Positions 32,271 to 45,000 of a stretch of DNA of 64,000 bases are shown piece after piece. Numbering within the stretch: the stretch's first letter is position 1; each line of letters begins with the position of its first letter. A model generated the notes under the pieces. That model made no database searches. It was not told the DNA's origin and worked only from the letters and a program-made list of their open reading frames with translations. The translations under genes and the position numbers were made by a program. Origin of the DNA: Sinohyriopsis cumingii (lineage: Eukaryota > Mollusca > Bivalvia > Unionida > Unionidae); assembly GCA_028554795.2 (NCBI GenBank), contig CM068830.1, positions 111,365,214-111,429,213 on the forward strand, given 5' to 3'.

Positions 32271-34110
32271 ATTGAACACAGCTAAGAGACTTTCTCCATT
32301 ACAGATAGTAAAAATACTTCCTTTATTCACTGCCTTATTTAAAAGACTAATGCACAACAACTTCAAAATGAGGATGAAGGTGAAATATTCATTTCGGGAA
32401 CATTCCACTTGTCACTAAGTTCGGGTTCATTAATGGCCAGCTAATCAGAAATCTGGTGAGCCAAAATTTCCTAAGAGAAAACCCATGACCTGAACTCAGA
32501 TCCCAACAAAGTCATGAACAAGATTAAATTTTCAGTTGAAAGGCCACAAAAACATGCTTACTCCAATGAAATTATCTCATGACAAAGTTTATTTCACCAT
32601 TAGACAGAATTAGCTGTTGTCTACTCAATGACCCCTACAATCTGTATTCATAAAAAATAATGCATAATATGGGCATACATAACAGTACTTGGAGCTGGTC
32701 ATTTGAAATCAACCATACTTAATTTTATTTCATTTTGACGGAACTCTCATTGTTCATATCAAAATATAAACTTTTGCAATTTGAATCCCATATTGATGCA
32801 TGTTTATTTTAAAGCGTAAGCTGGTGACTAAAAATGTATAAAATTTAAATAAGTGTATATTTCTCTTTTTGTTTTTATTTATATTGTTTTACATTTTAGG
32901 AATAGTGTATGAATACTTTTTTCAGGTTCTAATCTTGGATTGGGGTTGTCCTTGCCATAGCCATTGTGTATAGATGGGATATTCCAGTCCTTGTTGATGC
33001 GCTTGATCTGATGAGTGCCAATAGACATGCTTCCTGTAGACGTCTCATAGTATGGTAGGATGGGTTCTCAGCAGAGACTTGTAATTCCTTCACGCTGTAC
33101 CTGGCAGATTTGTGATTTTTTGTACACTGGCTTCTTCCTCTGTAGCTCAAATGAACATCGACACTTTCTTGTGTTAAAGAATTTGTATATAAATGAATAC
33201 ATTTGACATTTGCTTGTTTTGTTGTAACTGCACATTATGTTACGTCTTTATTGCATCATACCATAATGCTTTCATTCATATTTTCCAAAACAGTAGTCTA
33301 TTCTGTCCTGTAAACAATGTGGGCAGCAAAGTAAAACATATATAAAGTTATAATATATAAAGTTTTCAGTGAATACAGATACTGTTGTACTTTAACTGTT
33401 GTTATTTACAGAATATTATGTAAAGTATAACCTGCCACAGAGGAGACAATTTCATACTGGATGTAGCTAATGTCAGAATCAAAAGCTCTTCACAAAAGAT
33501 GGCAGTTCTTGAGGTTTCTACTAATTCAACTAGGATCCTCCTGCTTGAGTTTTCTTGTCCATCTCATAAAAGTAGAAAGATAAGGCCTTTCTGTACAAAT
33601 TTCTTCATGTGGGTGTGTGTTATTCTACTTGCAAAGAAAGACAAACCCTCTGCCACTTTTCTTGTTATGGCATCGATGATACCTGTGTGAAAGAGAATAT
33701 TATTTTCTTTAATTGTGTGACAAATATCGTCATTCGAACCCATAATCACTTTTCATTCAGTATTAGAGAAATGTTATTTCAGTATTCCACATTACTCTTA
33801 CATTTCAGGTAGATTATTTCTCATTGACCAACAAGATTAGGTAATGTATAAACATGAATAAAATATATACGAACAGAAATCAGAATATAAGGATTATGAA
33901 ATGTAACTTGTTTTTCATTAAGAAAATAATATATCATTATGCAAGGGCAAATTCATACATTTATCTTTTCAAAAACTAGGACAGAAATCTTACCAAAAAT
34001 TGTCCATATCTACTGGCAGATTTTGCATGAAAAACAAAAAAATTGTTGATGTCTTTGGATCATTGTAACAAAACCACTTTTACCTTTTGTTGGCAACCAT
34101 GAAAAAAATG
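32271..34110. other. No supported gene
   Basis: Contains small frames (32929-33150 minus, 73 codons; 33499-33690 plus) that I cannot tie to any family. No strong paired splice sites were seen. Confidence 0.4.
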
Positions 34111-34116
34111 CAGATA

Positions 34117-34504
34117 AAGTTACGAGCTCCGAAACGTGCGATTTTTGCGAAGTTTTTCATTGTGGACACTTCTGTGCTTCTATGATAATAAGTATAACCT
34201 TTTGAGCCAATCAAATTTCAGCATTGACCTATTTTGAATATAGAGTCGGATGTATACAATGTATGTACAGTGAAGAAGACAATGTCTAGTAATTGTATGG
34301 AACAGGATTCCTAAAGTCGAATCGAGCTAAAGGTAAGTAAAAAACTTACTTTTGCATCTACCGCTGTTCTGTAATTCAAGAAGGGATGCACCTTAGAGTT
34401 GAAAACATTGTCCATATTGCTCTTGTCACCGGTTTTCCCATGAGCACGGAAGTGTCCACAATATAAAACGTCGCAAAGATTGCACGTTTCGGAGCTAGTA
34501 ACTT
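34117..34504. repeat. Inverted repeat with 62-bp arms
   Basis: Left arm 34117-34178 and right arm 34443-34504 are complementary at about 55 of 62 positions (AGCTCCGAAACGTGC and GTGGACACTTC are shared). They are separated by 264 bp. This may be a fragment of a foldback MITE; no flanking duplication was identified. Confidence 0.85.
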
Positions 34505-35960
34505 CAGTTTGGTACAATACAGAAAAGTTAATGATGGCTTGATGGATAGAAAAATATCTCAGAAGTAAAACAAGCCATATAGTATGGTCATGTGCCTTTA
34601 AAGGTGGAAATATCAGAAGGAAATCGAGGGTCATGGGTGGAGCGAAGTATTTGGATGTTCCGTACCTTATCTCATATATATTATGATAGAGAGGGTCCTA
34701 TGTCAGAACGGGTCATGGGGGTAATCTAAGGTATTTTTGTCACTCAGTATGATTTTTTCCTTTAGATGATGTTTTTTTTTCTTAACATCAAGCTCGCATC
34801 GAGCACCTGTGGACAAAAGAGGAAAGGGACAATAACTTCGTTAATTGCATTTTATTTTCCATTTATTCGTGGGGTTGAAATGTTTATTTTATTCCTATTT
34901 GATACCCCTATCATTGCTCCATCGTCAAGACTTCTCTTGGTTAACTAAAACCATTTCTGTTGGGTATGTGTTGCTTTAAAACATATGAAAACAGAAAACC
35001 GCAGCCTTATTTGTCCATATACTCTTACTTATGTGTGTTTCAAGAAATAATTATTGGTGAGCAGTAACCCTCAGTTTAATTTAATTTATTCTTTTTTCAT
35101 TTACACTGGTCGTCGAGTATTTGTACAATTGACTTATTCAGAACACATAATGTGTACTGTCATATTTCTTTCTAAACGTCAGTACAATGATGAAATGGAA
35201 TACGAATGTTGATTTGCCTTGATAATGAAATTAGCATCTGACAATTATGAGAATGGTGTTTCGGCAAAAAAGTAATTAATTAAAAAAAAAATGTTCTTTA
35301 CATTATGCAGAGAGAAAGAAATGATACTTTAAGTTTCATGGTTTTAAATTTTACGATATTAATTTTCTAATTATCATATATTGTGTGAACCATAAGGACA
35401 TTTATTATTGTTATTTTATTAATATTAATTGTATTATTAATATTATTATTGTTATTTTCATCACAAATTTGAAAGTTTGAGAGTAAAATGACCATTTGCA
35501 TTTGTTTTAGATTCTCTCAAAATGAAACTACCAAGGGAACCAGGACAGATGAAATGGAAACAGACCCAAAACATATTACCTATGATAAAGAAGAATCCTA
35601 GCCTTTAGTTGCATATTATTTGAAATAGAGTATAGTTTGAAAAATAAATGATGTTGAGCCGAAGTTACGTATTTTTTCTCTTTTTTATTGGTTACTGTGT
35701 GACATCCTTTCACACATGAAGTGCCCTGATTTTCAAACATTGTCTGACTGCACTCAGAGTGCCCTGGTCACCACCCGTCATTTGAAATCCTAGCTGGAGC
35801 ACGTGCTCTATGCTTAATGAATCTGGTTTTCTTCAAGTTGCTGCAACATTTACAGATTTCTGGTCAACATCAACGCTGTAGTTTCACCTCGTCTGTCAGT
35901 GGATTAAAGATATAGCGAGTGCTATGCTCATAATTTCTGAGTAAATCATATGCATATTAA
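34505..35960. other. No gene seen
   Basis: AT-rich, with interspersed TTATTATT runs near 35405-35460. No frame with family resemblance. Confidence 0.45.
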
Positions 35961-38900
35961 TTTCATGCAGGTATGTCCACAGGGGCTTGTATCGTTGCTT
36001 AAAGTTTACCTAGTAAAATGATGAAATAAACTAGAGACAAACAGTCATACATATAATTATATTGTTATAAAGGATATACAACATATCAGTGTAAATTATA
36101 CAATTTTATATAGTGCATTAGCATTAAGTCCATTAGGATACAGAGTATCTAACTTATGAATCCAATAAGTTTCTTTTATGAGTCTATTCATGTCACCATG
36201 CACAATATCTATCGGCATGAAAGAAAAATCAAGTAGAAAGTGATTATTGGTGTTAAAGTGTGTTGAAACATTAGAGGAAAACTGAGGATCTCTATAATTT
36301 TTTATATGAAAGCGATGATTATTCATTCTATTAGAAACTTGTAGTGTTTGTCCAACATATTGCATGCTACATTTTTTACAGGTTATTAAATAAATAACAT
36401 CAGTTGATATGCAGTTAGTGTTATCGCTTAGAGAAAATACCTCTTTTGTATTAGCACTACTGAAAGAAGTACTTTATCTTATGTTTGAACATTGAGAACA
36501 CCGGTGTCTGTTACATTTAGATGACAGAAAGTGTATTTTTTTTTATTTTCTGTCTGTTTAGTTCTGATTAAAAAATCTTGCAAATTCTTGGGTCTTCTAT
36601 AAGCGAGACTGGTTTAATTTTGAAAAGTGACGCTAGTTTTATTGGATAAATTTAGGAGACTATAATAATTATTAATTATATGACCTATATTAGGTAATGA
36701 AGGATTATATTGTATTGTGAAAGGAATTACATCTCTCTCTATTTTACATTCTACTGTGTTTAAAGCCTCATGTTGAGTAAGATTAAGGACTTTGTTCAGT
36801 GCAGAATCAATTATGTATGTAGGATAATTTCTATTTTGGAAATAAGTTCGTAATTTATTCAAAGAATTTTGTAATTGACAATCATCTGAAATAATGCATC
36901 AGTATCTTTTGGCCTGGCTATATGGTATACCGTTTTTACATGACATGGGATGACATGAAGAATATTCTACATATTGGTGGATATTAGTTTCTTTGATATG
37001 AATATTTGTAGAGATAGTGTTATCAATCTTTTTTATTACATTTACATCTAAAAATGAATTGTGTACTTGATACAGTATAAGTAAATTTAATTGTCGGATG
37101 AAAATGATTCAGGCGATCAATACATTTTTTTCAGTTCTTCAGTTGAATGGTTCCAGATCATAAATATGTCATCTAAAAATCTAAACCAAACAGATGGATT
37201 ACACTTTTCGTTTTGAAGAAAATCTTTTTTCTAATTTACCCATGAAAAGGGAAGCCTATGAAGGAGCCATGGGACTACCCATTGCTGTACCCATTATTTG
37301 TATGTAATTCATATTATTGAATTGAAAATAATTGTTTTCCAAGATAAGTTTTATTATTTTACATATATCTTCACTAGATAGTGTGCTATTATTAAGATTG
37401 TTATCAATAAAATATTAACATGCTAAAATACCATCTGCATGCGGAATGTTGGTATATAGTGATGTTACGTCTAATGTTATTAGGATTGAATTATCAGATA
37501 GCTGTGGAATAGACTCCAACTTTTTAATGAAATCAGTGGTATCTTTAATGAATGAAGGAAGGGATTTCATTAAAGGTTGTAAAACACTATCAATAAATTT
37601 GGATAGGTTTTCAGTATATGAATTATAACCTGATATAATTGGTCGTCCTGGATAATGTAAAGGTAAATTATGGTCAGGATTTTTATGAGTTTTGGGTATT
37701 ATGTAGAATTGAGGTGTACGTATGTTAAGAGGGAAAGTATCAAATTCCTCAATTACGGAATTATTATTTTTAGCAATCTCATTAATGCATGTTGAAATAT
37801 TTGATTTAATTTCTATTGATGGTTTTTTTCAATATGTTTGTAGTATTTTTCATCATTTAATTGATGTTCAACTTCTTTAACATAATCATCTTGATTCATA
37901 ATAATAACTGTTTGATTTATCAGCCTTTTTAATAACTATACTGTCGTCATTCATTAGATTACATAAAGACTTAAATTCATTCTTAGAAATATTACTATGA
38001 TATTGCTTTTTATAATTATCAGTTAATATCTCTTTTGTGATCGCATCAATATAAAAATTTAAATATGAATCACGTCCACTAGCTGGTGTAAAAGATGATT
38101 TAATTGTGTTAAAATAACCCATTTTTTTTTTAGAATGAAAAGAAAACGATTTACTCTCTGAATTCTTGCATGCTTTATCATAAATTTTTTTTTTTAATTT
38201 TAAGCGTCTAGAGAAATTAAAAATTTCTTCTGCTAATTTAATTTTATTGTGACATTTTGGTTTAGGACAAAATATTAGCCCTTTGCCTAACAATATGTAG
38301 TCATTATCAGTTAATATTCTATGTGAGAGGTTTAAGACTGTTTCTTTACCTCTCTTGATTTGTTTTCTTTGCTTTGTTTCTTTTTTCCACTCTTTTCTAC
38401 TTTTGAATCTGTGGAACCTCCTATTATTTTGTCTTGTGATGTCGTCTCTATTAGACCTTGTAAAATCTTTACCAGGTTTGTCAGTGTCTTTCTCATGGTC
38501 ACTGTTTCTGATTCCCCCCGTTTTACGGCTTCTGCGTATGTCTTCTTTGTTGTGCCCTGGGGAGTCAAGTTTTTTCGCTGTTGTTCATCCTGTTGGTTCT
38601 TATTTGAATTTTCAAAATTTCTACTTATATTGACTCTTTCGGTTACTGAAGTTTTGGGAGGTGCTATAGGAGTATTACTCTTCCTTGCAGTAGTTTCTAT
38701 GGGTTTAGAATACTTCTCTTCTTGCTGTTTATTACTCTGTTGGTGTGTTAATGTGTTGCTTTTATGCTGCTGTTTATTTTTCTGTCATGATACTTTGTTG
38801 TTTTCTGCTGCTGTTTTTTCGGTTGTTGATGGATTATATGCTTTTCTCCATTTTTTTTTACTTGTTTATATTTCTCTTCTCTAGTCTTTCGTAAATTGTT

Positions 38901-40001
38901 CAGTTTTTCATTTTGCTTCAGAAGTATATAATTTTTCAATGATTCTATTTTTTGATATATTTCTTGGTCGAAACTGAAAAGTCTTTGCCCATCTATTTTC
39001 TTCGTCAGTTCATTCCTAACATTTTCCATCTGTTTTCCGACGTTTTGTGATATTTTTTGTTGTTCTTCTGCTAATCTCTCAACTATATTTAGCAAGACTT
39101 TATGTAACAGTCTGTCGATAGAATCTTGGAAATCTTCATTTCCGCTTCCTATGTATATCTTCAGTTTCAGTCGTAAACCTGATGGAACGATCCCCTCAAC
39201 ACATTTGTTCAAGACACTGCTGTGGAGGCTGCTTTTCATTTGTTTTTCAGATAGTTTCAATATTTGATATTTCAAAGACGTCATTACTCTAGGGCGTTTG
39301 TGTTGTTTTTATGTCACAATTCTTAAAGTTTACCTGTCATACATACACTATACAATATCTACAAGGGAGGACACTTCTCTCCTTTCTCGCACGGCCTATT
39401 TGAGAATAAATGTTGATATTTCAAGCAACATTTCATGTTAAAGCAATAAATTTGGTACCGATGTTTAGGTCATGCATTTCACTTTGTATGCGCATCTGAA
39501 GTTTGGCTTATTATCATACCATTAAGGAATGCCAGACCATTTTTGCTACTACTTGACATGGCCATGCTTGTCCTGCTTAATATGCAAGCAAAATCCCGCT
39601 GAATGGAATACTGGTTAAAAGAAAATGATGTCCTGCATTTCTTTATAACTTAATTTTGGTTGGCCAATGAGGAGGCAGCATTCCATTCAGAGCATTGTTC
39701 TTGCATATTAAGCGGTCATAATCATGGCCATGTTGAGCAGTAGTGTCGAAAAATGGCCCGGCATTCCTTAAAGGTATGATAGTTAGCCAAACTTTCGATA
39801 CGCATACAAAGTCGAATGCCTGACCGAAACACCAGTACCATCATCATTTTGCTATGCGAAATATAGCATGAAATGTGTTTATTTTTAAATAGGTCACATA
39901 AGAAATGAGAGAAGTGTCATCCCTTGTAGTTATTATATAGTACATGTATGACAGGTAAATTGTAAGCAGTGATACGAGCCCCTGTGGGCATGTATAGATG
40001 A
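35961..40001. repeat. Long palindromic (foldback) element, split by a Penelope-like insertion
   Basis: Without the insertion at 36012-39321, the left arm is 35961-36011 joined to 39336-39613. The right arm is 39676-40001. The arms are inverted copies, about 80% identical, around a 62-bp loop. Landmarks in the arms are CCACAGGGGCT, TTTACCTGTCATACAT, GACACTTCTCTC, GTATGCG, AAGTTTGGCT, ATCATACC, AAGGAATGCC, CTTAATATGCAAG and GAATGGAAT. Weaker complementarity may extend another 60-70 bp outward. No coding capacity. Confidence 0.85.
36012..39321 (-). mobile_element. Penelope-like element, about 3.3 kb, broken in several places
   Basis: Flanked by a perfect 14-bp direct repeat, CTTAAAGTTTACCT, at 35998-36011 and 39322-39335. 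On the minus strand the parts are in order. First is an N-terminal coiled-coil-like region (39284-38748; FLNKCxE-like NKCVEGIVPSGLRL, then long Lys/Glu/Gln stretches). Next is the pre-RT region (38293-37886; LGKGLIFCPKP, FSRRLKLKKKIYD, IVIKKADKS). RT follows with MGSPMAPS and WFRFLDDIFMIW (catalytic FLDD). The GIY-YIG endonuclease C-terminus is at 36365-36096 (MQYVGQTLQVSNRM, KETYWIHKLDTLYPNGLN). This matches the family order RT then GIY-YIG. Moderately old. Confidence 0.88.
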
Positions 40002-41030
40002 AAGGTCTTTCAAATTTGCTTGGCTGGCTGATAAGTGGCTACCTTATCCCAACAGCAAATGGTGTCAGTGAATTTCAACTTTTCCTTAGTCAATGGACTC
40101 TGACCCTACACCCCAAACATAAATGTCAGAATATCGAAAATACGTTGTCAAGAGTCAGAGGAAACTCGGATTAACATTACTGGTAGCGGAAACCAAACGG
40201 GTCAGGCCATATTTAATACTGAAGTTTTCACCTTCTGATAATTTCGGACTATTGGACGTTCACTAGTAATTAATAAATTATTTCGACTGACCTTGGTATA
40301 CGGATAGTAAGTAAAATCCCTCTTCTTGTGACCTATGGCATTAAATCCTTTAGAACATTCACTTTTTTTTACAGAACAACTATGTATACATCCATTACTT
40401 TTTTTTTTTAAATTGTTGTTGCATGCATGCAAAGCAACATCACCTTAAGGCAAGAACAAAGTCTGTAAACCTTCTAATGAGGACTATATTAATAGGAACT
40501 GACTAATACTTGAGGCAGACCCGCAGTTAGCTCGAACCGTCATGGCCGAATTTTGAGAGAGAGAGAGAGAGGTCATGCTGGAAATTTCGAAATGGAGAAG
40601 ATGACAAATACAATTTTACAAATCAAAACTTATGAGCTGTGAAAATATGCTAAATAATAATAATGATAATAAGAATATATTATTGTTATCAAAAGCAGTA
40701 TTTTCAGTGATATTTAATAATATCTACATTTGGTATTATTGAATAACAGACATACGTATAAGCATACATACATGCATAATTAATACATGTTAGTACTTAA
40801 CACAACCTCTCGATCATTTTTAGTCTGAACATTATCAGATATTGTTTAGGGGAAAGGTACTGTAGGGCAGAAGGGTTTATAAGGTCAAATGATAACCATT
40901 ACAATTGACTGACCTCAGTAGGCGTGACATAGTAACAGGATTCGAATTGATCTCAATGGACACCACTAATGGCAAGTATGGGAAATCCTGCTTTAAATGG
41001 GTCCATAGGTTTAACAAGGGAATGGGTTAA
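40002..41030. other. No gene seen
   Basis: AT-rich, with a short GA run near 40557-40571. No recognisable frame. Confidence 0.45.
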
Positions 41031-41115
41031 TGGAGCAGAAAGGTTTGTGGGGCAGAAGGATTGATGGAGCAAAACGGTGTATGGGGCAAAAGAATGTATA
41101 GAGACAAGGGAAAAT
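41031..41115. repeat. 17-bp minisatellite, about five units
   Basis: Four exact-length units (TGGAGCAGAAAGGTTTG and variants) at 41031, 41048, 41065 and 41082, with a decayed fifth. A similar GGGCAGAAGGGTTTA occurs near 40865. Confidence 0.9.
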
Positions 41116-41209
41116 GTATTAGTAACTCTCTAATTATTGTAGGCCATTTTTATATTCTATGGAAACTTACTGAAAACAGTACATTAAAATGATTAAATAC
41201 AATTCAGAC

Positions 41210-42030
41210 ACTTGTATACTATCCAGTACCTCCTTTTAATTACAATTCAACACATCACTTTTACCATGTAACATCCCAAACAGACAATTCAAAAATGCCT
41301 TGTGTAGTATCTTAAATCCCACATCTAATAGAAGAAGAAATGCAGTGTATAAACCAAGGGACAAAATCTCACAAATATACTATCCAGATATACCTATACC
41401 ATCCAAAGCCCAATACATACACTCCAAAAACATCTTTTATAGTGTCTAAATTCCCACAGCAACTATCAGAAGAAATGCATATGTGTAAACAAAGGGACTA
41501 ACTCTCAAAAACATTATCCATCACATCACTTCAGCCATTCAGTACCGCATACACTGTCCAAAACGCCCAGTATGATGCCCCCCCCACTTGCTATCAAAAG
41601 AAAGGGGTAGGGTTTAAAAGAAAGAAAATGAAATCTCATAAAATACTCTCCAGAACATCATATCTTCCATCCAACACCCCATACACACTATAATAATAAT
41701 AATAACAATGAGGACTTTGTATAGCACCTAATCTTTAGAAGCTCTAAGCGCTCTACAACATTGGACAACACATAAGGACATAATTACAGAAAACAAACAC
41801 CATGAAATTAGAAAACAGAGAACATGCTGAAAATATTTAAGGTAAGGAAACATTATTAGGTCTGTTCTTGCAATTGAACACTATCCAAAATGCCTTATTT
41901 CAGCATAGGGTATAAAAGAAGAGATGAAATGTCACAAACATACTATCAATCACATCACCTCTACCATCTAGCACTCATATGGACTATCCAAAATGCATTG
42001 TGTAGGGTCTGAAAACCCCACACCTATATG
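41210..42030. repeat. Degenerate tandem repeat with about 130-bp unit
   Basis: At least four units. Each carries CAAAAATGCCTTGTGTAG-like, CCCACA, AGAAGAAATG, ACAAAATCTCACAAA-like, TACTATCCA and CATACAC blocks in that order. The array is interrupted at 41692-41877 by a short element. Confidence 0.75.
41692..41877. mobile_element. Short interspersed element with AAT-rich edge, 186 bp
   Basis: Begins (AAT)n, then GGACTTTGTATAGCACCTAA and AGCTCTAAGCGCTCTACAA, a motif pair often seen in marine invertebrate repeats. It is flanked by a perfect 7-bp ACACTAT (41685-41691 and 41878-41884). It interrupts the 130-bp tandem array. The class (SINE or MITE) is undetermined. Confidence 0.7.
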
Positions 42031-42032
42031 TT

Positions 42033-45000
42033 ATAGTTTTATGAGTTTTGAATTTTACAGCTGTTTTCAAGCCAGATTAGGAAAATAGGGTAGTGATCGC
42101 TAAGACCTGCCCTTGGGATATGTATTTTTATCACATTCTCTTTCATATTTGTAATGATATGATCTAAAAGTCAGTTTTTCATGTTTGTCCACTAACTGGG
42201 TTAGACCAATTGTTTCTGTGAAATTCGGCCAGTTTGTTAATCTGATATTCATAAGATCTCTGTTGAAGTCACCTATAATTCATTTTGGTCATCAGTCACT
42301 TTAGTTGCCTACCGAAATGCTTATTCCATTTAACCTTCGCTGAAGGGAGTCTATAGACAAAGCTCAATATTAATGGCTTTGTATTTTATTGATTTACCTG
42401 GATCCATATTTCTTCAGTATCATCTGATTCTAGATCATTTGGCCTTTCAACTGATAATCCATTACCAAAATAAACAACACTTTCACCCCTTGAACCTCTG
42501 TCACGCCTGATTGATCTTCAGGACTTATTCAGGTCTTTTTCAACACAATACAGTTGAGATTAATATCACATGGAAACATTCTAATACCAAAACCAAGAAC
42601 AGAGCAATTTAAAAAGAGTTTTCAATACTCTGGTACAGTTCTGTGGAATAAGCTTCCACTGCATGTAAAATCTGCTGAAAGTATTAGAGTATTTAAGAAG
42701 AGATATCATGAGCATGTGTATGTTTCTAATAGATAATGGAATTTAGTATTTTAATACTAAACATGTTAAAATAAACAGTAATTATTGCTATCTTCATGTA
42801 ATGTGCAGTGTTTTACTCTCCTTTAAAGGGCCTCAAGGGAGAATAGTCCTTGACTAATGAGTCACCCTCTATAAATAAAGCATTTTTATTATTATTAGTA
42901 TTATTATTGGTGTGCCATAACATCAATAAACAAGTCATTTGCATGATTATCATTTAACTTTGTTTCTGTTAAACCTCGAATATAGACATTATTAACCTTA
43001 GATGATAATAAATTCATTTGGCCTAATTTGTTATTCGTACCTTGTATATTTATATGCACGATGTGTAGACCTCTTTATTTAATTATTAGATCTTAAATGT
43101 CCTTAAAATAAATATTACTAGAGTTTCAGACAAGGAGTTTTCCGCCATGACATTTTTGCTTTTTTTTGTAGGATGCAAGTATTTGTTAAAACATTTACAA
43201 ACATAATATACTTCCACTTTCAAAACATCCATTACAGTTGTCAGTTTGAGAGATAACATGTTCAGCTGAGTTCCCCAAAGGAAACCACATGGGCATCATG
43301 ACCCAGTAAAGTTCCCAATGTTTGTCATGAAGCAGTTGAGAAGATATATCTCATCAACAGGTCACTATATTCATAGCCATAAGCCTAACAATTTCTGCTG
43401 AAGGAAACATTTCTCAGTGTTTGGCCTTAAGTCCATATTTCAAACAGTCCTGTCATTGAATTTTCGTGGCATGTCTGCATGCATCAAAGCCATGCCCACT
43501 GGTTCAAGCAATTATAACACATCATTAGTTTCTCTGGTTTTCTGAAAGTGCTGTTTTTGCCCCATCATATATTAGATTACTGGATTGCCTTTGAGTACTG
43601 GAACATGTTCATTTATTGCCTGCAGAAAGTGTGAAAGCCCCTTTTTAAATGGGTTCTCTTCATAGCCATGACGTGTTCAGGCACCAAGCCACACTTTGTA
43701 ACAGGGGCATTTTCAGTGTCAGTCAGATTGTGGTCCCATTCATTGTATAGATACTCTATTAAAGCATTCACATTTTGAAGATCAGTGCCAATTTTCTTGG
43801 AGAAACCGGGCATTGAATACCTTCCAATCTGGGTTGTCCAAGTAGTTGTTATCAAATTCAGAAAGGCCCGTGAAGTATATGACAAGTTCCCACCCCAGGT
43901 AATGCAAGACTTTGACCCAAGGTTTAAGACCTCTTTCAATGACATATTTAATTAATCAGCAGTGTTTGTTTCATGGAAACTTTCTGATGTTTTGGGATGC
44001 ATGATCTTCTTTGATGAGAAGATTCCCAGGTACTGGTATTGGAAAAGTCACGAGTTTCATTGTTAATATTACAACAGTGATGCTGACATTTTAATTACAT
44101 CTTTTGGGGACCTGAGCTTATCTTCATAGAATCATTTTTATGATCTTGATTGACAGAATGCTGTGAGAGTGAAGTTTTTATTTTCAGAACACTTGGAGAG
44201 TGAGGACATGATTGTATGTCCTGTAGTAGAGTTCAGTTTTCAGCATGATTCCATTCTTCACAGAATCACTTGTATGATCTTCATTTATAGAACACTTTGA
44301 GAGTAAGTTTTATTTGCTATGGTTGAGTTAATAGCTTTCAACATGGTGTTGTTCTTCACAATTTTGTCCATAGTACTACTGATCTTTTCATTTTCTGCTA
44401 TGATAAACTTAAGTAGGTCATCAACAGCTGTGACTGTTTCATTGGTTTTCATTACCTTGGTGATATTATCCCTGTACTTTTCAGGTTCTTCTTTTACCAC
44501 ACTTACAATTTAAGTTTTCAAGTTTCTAATGTCTTCCATTATTGGCTAGAGAATTTCAGGATCCATAGCAGTAGAACCATATTTTATTTTGGTTATTTCA
44601 GACAGTGGATTATCTTTGTCTTCATTAAAAAAAGATTCATTTTACTCTTAAGCTCACTGTTTTCCTCTTTAAGGATAAGACAGCGACTCATTGATAGACT
44701 AAGGTGACATTTTACTGTGGTTTTTTTTCAGCGATTCAGCTTTCACCTTCATATTTGAAAATAGTTCAGCAAGCTTGTCATGTCTGTTTTTTGCTGACTG
44801 GTATTTCATTTTCAAACATTCATGTTTGTTTGATACTTTAGTTTGTTGGACCTTCAGTTTTGCAACTTCCTGATGCAATGATTTATTTTCCCTCATTAAG
44901 GCAATTACCTTCTTATCACTTCGGCAGCAATCCCTGTCAGCAGAGAAGTGATTATCGATGGAGCTTCCAGCTGAGTGTTAACATTATCCTTTGTTAGGGC

